From positions 1 to 33,529 of the forward strand of contig REDS01000093.1 in NCBI GenBank assembly GCA_007693395.1: a stretch of DNA of 33,529 nt, read 5' to 3'. Each line of letters starts with the position of its first letter. Position 1 is the stretch's first letter. Both the position numbers and the translations under genes were made by a program. Below are positions 1 to 9,080 of this stretch, piece by piece. This DNA comes from Balneolaceae bacterium (GTDB lineage Bacteria > Bacteroidota > Rhodothermia > Balneolales > Balneolaceae). The notes beneath the pieces were generated by a model. That model was given only the letters and a program-made list of their open reading frames with translations, had not been told where the DNA came from and ran no database searches.

Positions 1-788
1 ATATCCCGGTAGTATTGTGCAAATTTTTTGGATACATCTTCGGGCGAACCCTGTATTTTGGTTGGTTTAACATTTAGTTTTTCAAAAATTTCATCGAACT
101 GATTACCAAGGTGATTTCCCGTAACAACATGGTCGCTGTACTTCAACCCGATTTTCAGCATATCAACTGTGCCATTCTCGGTTAATGTGTCGTAATCAAC
201 ATCTTCCGGGAGGCCTAATTTGTCGAGTATGCTTGTTGATTCAAGAATTCCCTTATTCTCCGGATGGTGAAGGTTATAAACGATCTGGGTGTTCTTGAAA
301 ATTTCTTCATCTTTATATTTTGTTCTGGCAAGCAGAGGAATAAGCCCTGCAGGCCAGTCGTGGCAATGAATTACATCAGGTTGCCAGCCAAGACTAATAA
401 CTGTTTCCAGCACGCCTTTATTGTAGAAGGCAATGCGCTCGTCGTTATCATCGTAAAATTTCTCAGTTTTAGGATTTGTGAACATCGCTTTTCGTTTGAA
501 AAACTTGTCGTTATCCAAAAAGTAAACCTGCAATTTCGCATTTGGTATGCTGGCTACTTTAATCTTCATGCTTTGAATCTCGCCGCCTACCTCCACTTCA
601 ATTCCGGAAAGGCGAATTACTTCGTGCAATCTGTTTCTTCGATCGTTTATGGTGCCATACTTTGGCAGCAAAACACGAATTTCAAAACCCTGATCCTGTA
701 AAGAAGCCGGTAAAAACCGAAGCAGATCGGCAGTGTGAGTCATTCGTGCAAAAGGAGCGATTTCGGCTGCTGCGTAAAGTATTTTCAT
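1..788 (-). CDS. Glycogen/starch synthase-like GT5 protein (partial, runs off the window)
   Basis: Reading from an ATG at 788 gives about 262 codons before the window edge. The product begins MKILYAAAEIAPFARMTH and contains RRNRLHEVIRLSG and DVIHCHDWPAGLIPLL, typical of the N-terminal Rossmann domain of ADP-glucose:glycogen synthases (GT5). The usual KxGGL substrate-binding segment near residue 15 is replaced by ARMTHTAD, as I recall for the short (about 270 residue) Bacteroidota homologues that consist only of this half domain. The reading is already near that length at the edge, so the protein may be almost complete rather than heavily truncated. It is last in a minus-strand cluster after glgB, malQ and a ComA-like gene. 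Family assignment is secure; glycogen synthase activity is not, because the canonical nucleotide-sugar loop is missing and the C-terminal half is not visible. Confidence 0.85.
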   Translation of the reverse strand, partial: MKILYAAAEIAPFARMTHTADLLRFLPASLQDQGFEIRVLLPKYGTINDRRNRLHEVIRLSGIEVEVGGEIQSMKIKVASIPNAKLQVYFLDNDKFFKRKAMFTNPKTEKFYDDNDERIAFYNKGVLETVISLGWQPDVIHCHDWPAGLIPLLARTKYKDEEIFKNTQIVYNLHHPENKGILESTSILDKLGLPEDVDYDTLTENGTVDMLKIGLKYSDHVVTGNHLGNQFDEIFEKLNVKPTKIQGSPEDVSKKFAQYYRD

Positions 789-816
789 AATATTGTATCG
801 TTACGATGATTTATTA

Positions 817-1635
817 TTAATCTTGAGAAAAGCCTGTACTATTATTTTGATAAAGTTTCTGGAAATCCGGGTCTTCTATAGAAAAGAAATCAAACAGTGT
901 ATCACTGCGCAGGCCAAGGCGCAACGTTTCTAAAGATATTACTTCGCTCGGTTCGATATTGCCGAGATTTACATTACTACCAAACTTTTTAATGAACCAG
1001 GTTTGCTGCTCTTTTTTTGGTGCTTCGAAAAGTAAATGCTCTACAGGAATTTGATCGGCAATTTCATCAATTAATCCGGATCGTATTTCCCCGTTTGGCC
1101 TGAAGACACCCACATTGCCAGACTCTCTGGCTTCGCAGATAACCTTCCAGGCACCTGCTTTAATTTCATTATTGATAATATTTACCCATTTATAGGGTGG
1201 CATGATATCATCCGGATTTTTACTTCCCACTTCTGAGAGCACAGTAAAATCTTTGCTTAAATCATGTATAATATCATTTTTGCGACTTTCCGACAGCCAG
1301 ATTGTACCGTTTGATACTTCTACAAACCTTAACTCAAAACGATGTAAAAGTTGGATGTAATCTTCAAGCTGATTGCGCAGCACGTAGGCTTCAAAAAGTG
1401 TACCCCCAAAAAAAACAGGAATATTGTGCTTTTTATAAACCGCAAGCTTTTTCTCCAAATTTGGTGTAACAAAAGAGGTGCCCCACCCAAGTTTCACAAG
1501 ATCTGTATGGCCTGATGCTACTTCACAAAAATCTTCAACCTGTCGAACACTATATCCCTTATCAAGTGCGAGAGTAATTCCGTTTTCCCTGGGTTTTTGA
1601 GTTCTCTTGGGTAGATGATTTAATTGATATGACAT
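817..1635 (-). CDS. Phosphosulfolactate synthase (ComA family)
   Basis: The 272-residue product matches the ComA/phosphosulfolactate synthase family, which adds sulfite to phosphoenolpyruvate to give (2R)-phospho-3-sulfolactate in a TIM-barrel fold. Diagnostic segments are ALDKGYSVRQVEDF (about 23-36), LVKLGWGTSFV (46-56) and PVFFGGTLFEAY (73-84), followed by VEVSNGTI and LLFEAPKK near strand ends. Length is normal for the family (about 250-280). In archaea this is the first step of coenzyme M synthesis; in bacteria the product can feed sulfolactate or other C3 sulfonates. No ComB or ComC homologue is visible here. The gene lies 70 bp after malQ and 28 bp before the GT5 gene on the same strand, so co-transcription with glycogen genes is likely. 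The link to glycogen is unexplained. Confidence 0.87.
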   Translation of the reverse strand: MSYQLNHLPKRTQKPRENGITLALDKGYSVRQVEDFCEVASGHTDLVKLGWGTSFVTPNLEKKLAVYKKHNIPVFFGGTLFEAYVLRNQLEDYIQLLHRFELRFVEVSNGTIWLSESRKNDIIHDLSKDFTVLSEVGSKNPDDIMPPYKWVNIINNEIKAGAWKVICEARESGNVGVFRPNGEIRSGLIDEIADQIPVEHLLFEAPKKEQQTWFIKKFGSNVNLGNIEPSEVISLETLRLGLRSDTLFDFFSIEDPDFQKLYQNNSTGFSQD

Positions 1636-1705
1636 TCATCTAATTTAAAGTTCACAAACATTACAAGATACGAAACGAAGCTTTTATTAAAAAACTGCAT
1701 TCTGA

Positions 1706-3220
1706 TCAAACTCCATCCCCTGAATTGCCGCCTGCCCTGTTGGAAAGATGAACAAGATGCCTGATTTTATCCCGGTTTACAAGGTTCAGCATATCGGGGG
1801 TATATCGCCAAAGCCAGTTATCCTTTACTGTGCCGGGTATATTCATACGATGAGTTGCATCAAGGTTCATAAAATCCTGCAGGGGGAATATGGCTTGATC
1901 AGCAACTGATAGCATCCCAAGCCGAATTAGCTCCCAATTGATTTCGCGTCCGTCACTGCGCGAATATTCTCTTGCCCGGTGCTGCTCGGCCCCCGGTGCT
2001 GTACGGTACCAGCCGATTGTGGTGTCATTGTCATGCGTGCCGGTGTACACAACACAATTCTGCGGATAGTTATGAGGTAAAAAGCTGTTTGTTGAATCAG
2101 AATCGAAGGCGAACTGCAGAATTTTCATGCCGGGAAAATTGAATGAATCTCGCAGATCTTCAACCGTTGGAGTCATCACGCCAAGATCTTCAGCTATGAT
2201 GGGGAGCTCTCCAAGCTCTTTTTTGATGGTTTTGAACAGTTTTTTACCGGGTGCATTTACCCATTTACCAACTTCGGCTGTTTTTGCTTTGGCAGATACT
2301 TCCCAGTAGGCATCAAATCCGCGGAAATGATCTACACGTATGGCATCGTAAAGCTCAAACATCTGCCGGAATCGTTCTACCCACCAGCTGAAATTATCAG
2401 CTTCAAGCTCTTTCCAGTTATATAGCGGGTTTCCCCAAAGCTGACCTGTTGCACTGAAGTAATCCGGTGGTACACCCGCCACAAGTACGCGATTTCCTTG
2501 TTGATCTACCTCAAAATATTTGGGATTTCCCCACACATCAGCACTGTTGTGATCTACAAAAATGGGGATGTCACCTACAACCCGGATGCCTTTTGCATTG
2601 GCGTAGCCTTTCAAGGCGTGCCATTGGTTAAAAAATTCGAACTGTACCCAGGTTTGGTATGCGATTTCTTCTTGATACTCTTTCCTCAGTTTTTTTATGG
2701 CAGCAGGTTTTCGCTGCGCTATTTCCGGTGCCCACTGGTTCCATGGTATTCGGTTGTTGGCTTTTGAACAGGCTATGAACAAGCAGTAATCTTCCAGCCA
2801 AAATTTGTTCGACTTTTTAAATGCCTGCAATTGTTTCTCATCGCCTTTGCTCAAAGAAGCATAAAAACTTTCAGAGGCTTTTTTGTAAAGATTATTTTTG
2901 AGGCTGTACGACTTTTCGTAATCACTTCGTGTGGTTGAAGGCAGTTCGGCAGTTTTTGCTTCTTCTGCTGTTAAAAGCCCCTTTTCTACAAGAATATCAA
3001 GGCTAATAAGGTAGTGGTTGCCAGCAAAAGCTGAGTAACTGGCATATGGTGAATTGCCATAACCGGTAGGGGTGAGGGGCAGAACCTGCCAAATAGTTTG
3101 GTTGGTTTCTGTTAAAAAATCGATGAATGTTTTGGCTTCATAGCCAAAATCTCCCATCCCATATTTTGATGGGAAGGAGGTCGGGTGCACGAGTGTGCCG
3201 CACGATCTTGGGAATCTCAT
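1706..3220 (-). CDS. malQ: 4-alpha-glucanotransferase (amylomaltase)
   Basis: The 504-residue product is a GH77 amylomaltase that transfers alpha-1,4-glucan segments between maltooligosaccharides in the cytoplasm. It starts MRFPRSCGTLVHPTSFPSKYG and has PLTPTGYGNSPY near residue 50. The catalytic set is visible: nucleophile Asp297 in AIRVDHFRGF, acid/base Glu344 in IIAEDLG, and Asp397 in TGTHDNDTT. Length fits the bacterial short type (about 500). ATG start. It follows glgB by 18 bp on the same strand, so the two are almost certainly one transcript, combining branching with chain remodelling of storage glucan. Confidence 0.95.
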   Translation of the reverse strand: MRFPRSCGTLVHPTSFPSKYGMGDFGYEAKTFIDFLTETNQTIWQVLPLTPTGYGNSPYASYSAFAGNHYLISLDILVEKGLLTAEEAKTAELPSTTRSDYEKSYSLKNNLYKKASESFYASLSKGDEKQLQAFKKSNKFWLEDYCLFIACSKANNRIPWNQWAPEIAQRKPAAIKKLRKEYQEEIAYQTWVQFEFFNQWHALKGYANAKGIRVVGDIPIFVDHNSADVWGNPKYFEVDQQGNRVLVAGVPPDYFSATGQLWGNPLYNWKELEADNFSWWVERFRQMFELYDAIRVDHFRGFDAYWEVSAKAKTAEVGKWVNAPGKKLFKTIKKELGELPIIAEDLGVMTPTVEDLRDSFNFPGMKILQFAFDSDSTNSFLPHNYPQNCVVYTGTHDNDTTIGWYRTAPGAEQHRAREYSRSDGREINWELIRLGMLSVADQAIFPLQDFMNLDATHRMNIPGTVKDNWLWRYTPDMLNLVNRDKIRHLVHLSNRAGGNSGDGV

Positions 3221-3238
3221 ATGTATTTCTGTTGATTC

Positions 3239-5434
3239 TTATTTCTTAGGTTTTAGCACAACCCCGGCAAGAGGGGGAACCGGAATTATGATGTGGGAGG
3301 TTTTATTATGCCAGTGGCCTTTTTCACCTTTCACAATTACCGGCCCTGCATTGCTGCCGCCGTAGTGTGATGAATCACTGTTTAAGACCACTTCATACTC
3401 GCAATCATCAGGTACGCCGAATTTGTAGTGTTCGTGAAATGTTGGCGTGAAGTTGAGAATGAATACAAGGTAATCATCCGGGTCTTTTCCTTTTCTGATG
3501 AATGAGAGAAGACTATTGTCTGCATCACTAATATCAATCCATTCAAAACCTTCCCATTTGGCATCTACTTCGTGCATCGCTTTTTCACTCTTATAGAGAT
3601 TGTTCAGGTCTTTTACAAGGTTTTGTACGCCCTGGTGGGTTTCCCACTGCAGCAGGTGCCAGTCTATGGATTGGGATTCAGTCCACTCATTCCATTGCGC
3701 AAATTCACCGCCCATAAAAAGCAATTTTTTACCGGGATGGCCATACATATAGGTATAGAGTAGGCGAAGATTGGCAAATTTTTGCCAGTCATCCCCCGGC
3801 ATTTTGGAGAGAAGCGATTTCTTCATATGAACCACCTCATCATGTGAGAGCGGCAGGATAAACTGCTCAGAAAAAGCGTAAATCATGGAAAAGGAGAGCT
3901 GATCCTGATGATACTTTCTGTAAAGCGGATCTTTCTCCATGTAGGCAAGCGTATCGTTCATCCAGCCCATGTTCCATTTAAAATCGAAACCGAGACCGCC
4001 AGATGACGTTGGCTGAGATACCCCGCCCCAAGATGTTGATTCTTCGGCAAAGGTTAGCACACCCGGGAAGTATTGATGGGTAACCTCGTTGAACCGGCGC
4101 AGAAAATAGATCGCTTCGATATTTTCGCGGCCGCCATACTGATTGGGCACCCATTCACCCTCCTCGCGTGAATAGTCGAGGTAGAGAATGGATGCAACTG
4201 CATCAACCCGCAGGCCATCTATGTGAAATTCTTCGAGCCAGTAGATAGCATTGGATAGCAGGAAGTTTTGCACTTCTGAGCGGCCAAAATTAAAAATCAA
4301 TGTGCCCCAGTCTTTATGTTCGCCCTGTCGCGGATCTTCATGCTCGTAGAGTGCGGTGCCGTCAAACCGGCGCAGACCATGTTCATCTTTTGTGAAGTGA
4401 GCGGGTACCCAGTCAACAATTACTCCAATCCCGGCTTGGTGGCACCGGTCAACAAAATAGCGCAAATCATCCGGGTTGCCGAAACGGCTGGTTGGTGCAA
4501 AATAACCTGTAATCTGATATCCCCAGGATGGATCATACGGATGCTCTGCAATTGGCATCAGTTCCACATGGGTAAAGCCCATCTCTTTCATATAGGGTAC
4601 AAGTTCATCGGCAAGTTCGCGGTAATTCAGAAAGCCGGGATCTTCTCCTATTTTACGCTTCCATGAGCCGGGATGAATCTCATAAACGGAAACTGGTTGT
4701 TCATGGTGAGCCTTTTGCGAGCGCTCTTCCATCCACTTTTCATCATTCCATTGGTATGATGTGTTCCATATCTTAGATGCTGTTCCCGGCCGCATTTCAG
4801 AAAACCGTGCATAGGGATCTGCTTTCTTGAACGGAGCGCTTTGAGCAAAACTTTTTACTTCGAACTTGTAAAGGTCGCCTTCAGTAACATGCGGAATAAA
4901 AATTTCCCAAAGTCCTTGGTCAACATATTTTCGCATTCCGTGAACGCGGCCATCCCAGTTATTGAATGAGCCGATTACACTAACCCTGCTTGCTGAAGGA
5001 GCTGTTACCACAAAATGTGTGCCGTCAACACCATCTACAGTTTTGGTGTGTGCACCCATAAAACGGTAGGAATGATGATGATTTCCCTCGCCCCAAAGCT
5101 GCATATCAAAATCAGTTAGCAGTGTACCGAACCGGTAGGGATCATCAACGGTGTATGTATCCCCAACATACGGGTGCACTTTTATTTTGTAGGAAAACCG
5201 GTTCTTTTTGCGCGGAAAAACATATTCAAAAAGCCCCTCGTCGGATTTACGCTCTAACTGAACGGGTTTCCCGTTTTCAGGCAGAATAAAAATTTGTTTT
5301 GCATCCGGGCGGAAAGCACGGGCTACAAGTTTCTCTTTATTATCAATTGTTACTGTATGCAATCCCAGTACGGAAAATAGATCCCCATGTTCTCCGTTGG
5401 ATATTGCCTTAATTTCTTCGATTTTTAAAGTCAC
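3239..5434 (-). CDS. glgB: 1,4-alpha-glucan branching enzyme
   Basis: GH13 branching enzyme that creates alpha-1,6 branches in glycogen. The product has an N-terminal glucan-binding module, a CBM48-like domain (VIGSFNNWDG), then the (beta/alpha)8 core with SVYEIHPGSW, DWVPAHF, nucleophile Asp in DGLRVDAVASILYLDYSR, acid/base Glu in LTFAEESTSW and the third acid in LSHDEVVH. The spacing nucleophile to acid/base (53 residues) equals that of E. coli GlgB. Start choice: the open frame can be extended to a TTG at 5473, but that codon has no Shine-Dalgarno. A GTG at 5434 has GGTGAG six bases upstream and gives 731 residues, close to E. coli GlgB (728), so I prefer it. First gene of the minus-strand glycogen cluster and divergent from the permease at 5543. 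Confidence 0.95.
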   Translation of the reverse strand: MTLKIEEIKAISNGEHGDLFSVLGLHTVTIDNKEKLVARAFRPDAKQIFILPENGKPVQLERKSDEGLFEYVFPRKKNRFSYKIKVHPYVGDTYTVDDPYRFGTLLTDFDMQLWGEGNHHHSYRFMGAHTKTVDGVDGTHFVVTAPSASRVSVIGSFNNWDGRVHGMRKYVDQGLWEIFIPHVTEGDLYKFEVKSFAQSAPFKKADPYARFSEMRPGTASKIWNTSYQWNDEKWMEERSQKAHHEQPVSVYEIHPGSWKRKIGEDPGFLNYRELADELVPYMKEMGFTHVELMPIAEHPYDPSWGYQITGYFAPTSRFGNPDDLRYFVDRCHQAGIGVIVDWVPAHFTKDEHGLRRFDGTALYEHEDPRQGEHKDWGTLIFNFGRSEVQNFLLSNAIYWLEEFHIDGLRVDAVASILYLDYSREEGEWVPNQYGGRENIEAIYFLRRFNEVTHQYFPGVLTFAEESTSWGGVSQPTSSGGLGFDFKWNMGWMNDTLAYMEKDPLYRKYHQDQLSFSMIYAFSEQFILPLSHDEVVHMKKSLLSKMPGDDWQKFANLRLLYTYMYGHPGKKLLFMGGEFAQWNEWTESQSIDWHLLQWETHQGVQNLVKDLNNLYKSEKAMHEVDAKWEGFEWIDISDADNSLLSFIRKGKDPDDYLVFILNFTPTFHEHYKFGVPDDCEYEVVLNSDSSHYGGSNAGPVIVKGEKGHWHNKTSHIIIPVPPLAGVVLKPKK

Positions 5435-5542
5435 TACAATCTCACCGGTTAGATTATCTGATAGGCCGCTCAAGATAGTAATTTTAGGCGGAAATTAGGT
5501 AGTAAAGGAACTTAATGATTGGTTTAAATTCAAATATACAGA

Positions 5543-6763
5543 ATGAATGTCATTCAATTTATTTCGAGACGCTATCTTTTTTCGAAAAAGCACATTTCAC
5601 TTATCTCCATTCTTACGTCCATAAGTATAGCCGGTATCACTATTGGTACAGCTCTTTTAATTGTCATTTTATCTGTATTTAACGGCTTTTTTGAGGTAAT
5701 TCGGGGATATCTTCTCTCTTTCGATCCGGACATCCGCATAGAGCTGATTGATGAACCCACAATGGTGTTTGATGAAGAGCTGATGAACCGCATACTTGCT
5801 CATGAAGAAGTGGTGCAGATATCGCCCTATATTGAAGGTAAAGCCATGATGGTTTTCCAAAATAGCGGGCGTAACGAAGTGATGAATGTGCGCGGTATCG
5901 ACATGCAAACCGATTTCACCATTACAGATCTCCGGGAAGATCGTGAAATTGATCTCTCAGTTCGAGGCGGCAGGCCCGGGATGGTTGTGAGTGAAACCCT
6001 TATCAATCGTTACAGACTGAGTGCGGGTGATGAACTCGCCATGCTCAGCCCAACGGGAATGCGCCGGGCGCTAACTCAATTTTCATCGCCCAGAGTGAGC
6101 CGTTTCGATGTGCGCGATAGTTATGATATGCATCAGATTATCGACGGGGATATGGTCTATATCGATATAGCCGCTGCCCAGCGCTTGTTTAACATGCGCA
6201 ACGAAATTACCGGTTTCGATTTGAAACTGACCGATACCGATCGTGCTGAACGAGTAAAAGCTGAGCTCGAAGAGATGCTTGGCCCTCACTATAGAATTCA
6301 AACCTGGTACGATCTGCAAAGGCCGCTCTACGACGTAATGATGCTCGAAAAATGGGGATCCTATCTTATTCTGATGATCATAGTACTGGTGGCTGTTCTT
6401 AACATAGTAGGTTCGCTAACGATGATTGTTATCCAGAAAAAACGGGATATTGGAGTGCTGATTTCGATGGGAATGACACCCAAGAAAATCAAGAAAATCT
6501 TCCAAAGTCAGGGTTTGCGCATCGGTTTGATCGGGTGTGGACTTGGCGGTGTTGCGGGAATTCTTCTTGTTCTTGCTCAGAAAGAGTTTAGCCTGGTAAA
6601 ACTCTCATCATCGTTCATTATTGATGCCTATCCCGTGGCCATACATTTTTCTGATATCGCCATTATTTTGAGCGGAACCATGGTTCTTTGCCTGCTAGCG
6701 AGCTGGTACCCTGCTGTGCGTGCTGCCGCCATTCAACCCGCTGATGCTGTTCGAGACGAATAA
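5543..6763 (+). CDS. ABC transporter permease, LolC/LolE family
   Basis: The 406-residue membrane protein has the LolC/LolE/MacB-type layout: short N-terminal segment MNVIQFISRRYLFSKK, first membrane helix about 22-48, a large periplasmic domain of about 220 residues, then three C-terminal helices (about 275-300, 330-350, 368-395) forming an FtsX domain. The motif LVAVLNIVGSLTMIV and the cytoplasmic loop KKRDIGVLISMGMTPKKIKKIF, split here by a helix boundary, are characteristic. The family extracts lipoproteins from the inner membrane together with the LolD ATPase. No LolD-type ATPase is in this window, so the ATPase partner must be elsewhere. Six bases separate it from the next gene, suggesting one transcript. 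Whether it is a true lipoprotein-releasing permease or a related exporter cannot be decided from sequence alone. Confidence 0.88.
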   Translation: MNVIQFISRRYLFSKKHISLISILTSISIAGITIGTALLIVILSVFNGFFEVIRGYLLSFDPDIRIELIDEPTMVFDEELMNRILAHEEVVQISPYIEGKAMMVFQNSGRNEVMNVRGIDMQTDFTITDLREDREIDLSVRGGRPGMVVSETLINRYRLSAGDELAMLSPTGMRRALTQFSSPRVSRFDVRDSYDMHQIIDGDMVYIDIAAAQRLFNMRNEITGFDLKLTDTDRAERVKAELEEMLGPHYRIQTWYDLQRPLYDVMMLEKWGSYLILMIIVLVAVLNIVGSLTMIVIQKKRDIGVLISMGMTPKKIKKIFQSQGLRIGLIGCGLGGVAGILLVLAQKEFSLVKLSSSFIIDAYPVAIHFSDIAIILSGTMVLCLLASWYPAVRAAAIQPADAVRDE

Positions 6764-6769
6764 AAAAGT

Positions 6770-7765
6770 ATGGATCCATTAACTCACGGCCTTGTAGGGG
6801 CAACAGCATCATCAACCATTGCGAATAAAGAAAAACTGCGGCCTGCCGCGGCAACCGGGTTTATCGCTGCCATGCTCGCAGATCTGGATTATTACATCCA
6901 TATTCCGTCCGATCCGCTTTTTAACATCGAAATTCACAGACAGTTTACTCACTCATTTATTTTTATACCGGTGGGCGCACTGATTGCCGCAGCGCTTCTC
7001 TGGTTGCTGGTGAGAAAACACCTCTCATTCAAAGAGACCTATCTCTATAGCCTGGCAGCTTATGCCACATCGGGCATTATGGATGCCTTTACCAGTTATG
7101 GAACCCAGTTGCTATGGCCCTTTTCAGATACGCGTTTTGCATGGAATATTATTTCTGTGCTGGATCCGCTGCTCACAATAGGATTGCTGACATTAACCGT
7201 GATTTGTGTGTGGAAAAAGAGACAGGCCCTTGTCTGGTTTTCCTGGGCATGGCTGATTTTAATTTTGGCATATGGCTGGGTTCAAAAGGAGAGGGCAGAA
7301 ACGGCAGCGGTATCACTGGCAGAATCCCGCGGGCACACGGTTGATGATCTGGTGGTAAAACCGACAATCGGAAATCAGCTATTGTGGAGGGCCAATTATA
7401 TCTATGATGATCTGATCTTCACCGATGCCATTCGAACAGGGTGGATCAGGGGAGTTGCCATCTATGAAGGGGAGTCGGCACCATTGGTGAACATTGAAGA
7501 CGAGTTCAGTAGATTTGAAAACACCACGTTATTCGCTGATTTGCAACGTTTCTCGCGACTGTCTGAGGGATATATGGTTCGCCACCCCGATGAACCGATG
7601 GTTATTGGTGATGCGCGTTACTCTATGCTTCCCACTACAATGGTTCCGCTGTGGGGTGTTGAAGCAGATACAACCCGTGCTGATGAACATCTGCCATTCC
7701 TCTATTTCCGCGATGCAAGCGAAGAGATCAGAGAACCCTTTCTCGAAATGCTTTTGGGTCGTTAA
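6770..7765 (+). CDS. YdjM/DUF457 family membrane-bound metal-dependent hydrolase-like protein
   Basis: The 331-residue protein begins MDPLTHGLVGATASS and carries the YdjM/DUF457 signature: His6, acidic pair in MLADLDYYIH (about 35-44) and HRQFTHSFIF (56-65), placing candidate metal ligands at helix ends. Four or five hydrophobic helices follow (about 64-85, 97-115, 122-165), then a soluble C-terminal half of about 150 residues rich in aromatic and acidic positions, longer than in the short E. coli YdjM. The family is annotated as inner-membrane metal-dependent hydrolase but lacks a firmly assigned substrate. ATG start 6 bp after the permease stop; likely co-transcribed with it. Confidence 0.8.
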   Translation: MDPLTHGLVGATASSTIANKEKLRPAAATGFIAAMLADLDYYIHIPSDPLFNIEIHRQFTHSFIFIPVGALIAAALLWLLVRKHLSFKETYLYSLAAYATSGIMDAFTSYGTQLLWPFSDTRFAWNIISVLDPLLTIGLLTLTVICVWKKRQALVWFSWAWLILILAYGWVQKERAETAAVSLAESRGHTVDDLVVKPTIGNQLLWRANYIYDDLIFTDAIRTGWIRGVAIYEGESAPLVNIEDEFSRFENTTLFADLQRFSRLSEGYMVRHPDEPMVIGDARYSMLPTTMVPLWGVEADTTRADEHLPFLYFRDASEEIREPFLEMLLGR

Positions 7766-8192
7766 AAATTGGATCCAAATCTTAAATTAATAAAAAAGAC
7801 TCCCCTCCTTTTCAAGGAGGGGCCGGGGGTGGTTCACTGTGCTATTTCCAAGGGTATTGATTAAATACCAATTCATAGTCTTTTTCAGCTGCATCTAAAT
7901 CATTTCTCTCTGAGCCAGATTATTTCGGAAGAAGGGGCTAACTTTTTTACCAGCAAAGCGCTCAACTTTTGCACGTGAAGCGATTTAGAGTTATCAGGGA
8001 ATTCTATTAAATAGAGGCTCAAAATCCTAAGGCTCCCTCCCCTAGATCTTCCCCCGAAAAGATCAGGATCATTGACTTACACAGGAGGGTATATCTTTTG
8101 AGTACGAAGTGAAACGCAATAATCATCATTTTAGATTCGAACGAAGCTTCAAAATAAGTTGCGCCAAAAGTTTACTTTCATGAAATTCTGCC
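7766..8192. repeat. Gene-free stretch with MITE-like dispersed repeat, copy 1
   Basis: No convincing gene lies in this 427-base gap. It opens with AAAAAGAC followed by a perfect hairpin, CCCCTCCTT at 7802-7810 and AAGGAGGGG at 7814-7822 with a 3-base loop, then GGGGGTGGTT at 7825-7834. The same modules recur near 25300-25445 (AAAAAGAC, a CTCC/GGAG hairpin, GGGGTGGTT), and the word GAAGCGATTTAG occurs at 7977-7988 and again at 25344-25355. A second pyrimidine-rich block, CTCCCTCCCCTAGATCTTCC, lies at 8033-8052 and may be the other end of the element. I infer a non-coding dispersed element; boundaries are approximate. The 7802 hairpin might also end transcription of the upstream gene, but its T-run lies on the minus-strand side. 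Confidence 0.55.
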
Positions 8193-9080
8193 ATGGAATC
8201 TTTAATCACATTCTTTGAGGACATACCCACTTGGCTGCGGGCTTCTATCTTAATAGGCGGAATTTTTCTTTTTTGGGTGATGGAGGGCGTCATTCCGCTC
8301 TTCCGGTTCCAGTACAATAAAATCCGCCATGCCGGCATCAATCTTACCTTTACACTCTTCACAGCAATCATCGGGTTTGGCCTGGCGGGCATTCTCTATT
8401 TTACATCGTATTGGGTAGCAGAGAACGAATTTGGCCTGCTTTATCTGGCTGAAATACCACTTTGGGCAAAAATTATCATCGGGGTAATGCTGCTCGATTT
8501 TATCGGGGCTTGGCTGGTACACTGGATTGAGCACAAAGTGAAATGGATGTGGAAGTTCCACCTGATCCACCATACTGATACAACGGTGGATGTAACCACC
8601 GGCCTTCGCCATCACCCGGGAGAGACGGTTTTCCGGATCTTTTTCACCATTCTGGGAGTCTTTTTGATCGGGGTGCCCATCGGCATTGTGATGCTTTATC
8701 AAAGCTTATCGGTACTTTTTGCCCACATCACCCATGCAAATATCACGATGCCCAAAAAGGTGGATAATGCACTTTCATACATTTTTGTAACACCAAACAT
8801 GCACAAAATCCATCATCATTATACACAGCCGTTAACGGATACTAATTACGGCAACATTTTTGCCATTTGGGACAGGGTGTTTGGTACCTACGCTGAGGTT
8901 GATGACATCAAAAACCTGAAATATGGGATTGATACACATATGGATCCCGAAGAAAATGATCGGCTTGGCAACTTGTTGAAAATCCCGTTTCAGGAGTACA
9001 GGCCGCCCGTTGGGTCGAAATTCAATGCAGACAATGCTGAAAGCATAACCGAATCAAAAAAAGAGAGTAAGCGAAAGTGA
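8193..9080 (+). CDS. Fatty acid hydroxylase / sterol desaturase family membrane protein
   Basis: The 295-residue protein has four hydrophobic stretches (about 17-32, 50-72, 92-110, 150-175) and the di-iron histidine clusters of the fatty acid hydroxylase superfamily: HWIEH (110-114), HLIHHTD (123-129), RHHPGE (139-144), HITHAN (178-183) and HKIHHH (204-209). These enzymes use a membrane di-iron centre and O2 to hydroxylate or desaturate lipids; the substrate cannot be told from sequence. Length is normal for bacterial members (about 270-310). The final Lys/Ser-rich tail looks disordered. It overlaps the next gene by four bases (GTGA), so translation of the two is probably coupled. ATG start. 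Confidence 0.88.
   Translation: MESLITFFEDIPTWLRASILIGGIFLFWVMEGVIPLFRFQYNKIRHAGINLTFTLFTAIIGFGLAGILYFTSYWVAENEFGLLYLAEIPLWAKIIIGVMLLDFIGAWLVHWIEHKVKWMWKFHLIHHTDTTVDVTTGLRHHPGETVFRIFFTILGVFLIGVPIGIVMLYQSLSVLFAHITHANITMPKKVDNALSYIFVTPNMHKIHHHYTQPLTDTNYGNIFAIWDRVFGTYAEVDDIKNLKYGIDTHMDPEENDRLGNLLKIPFQEYRPPVGSKFNADNAESITESKKESKRK

Noticed and set aside
264-701. 145-codon plus-strand frame at the left end
   Set aside because: Lies wholly antisense to the well-conserved GT5 reading frame and has no recognisable family features.
5435-5473. Longer glgB start at TTG 5473
   Set aside because: No ribosome site, while GTG 5434 has GGTGAG at good spacing and gives the usual family length.
8250-8702. 150-codon minus-strand frame
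   Set aside because: Antisense shadow of the fatty acid hydroxylase gene, whose His boxes prove the plus-strand frame.
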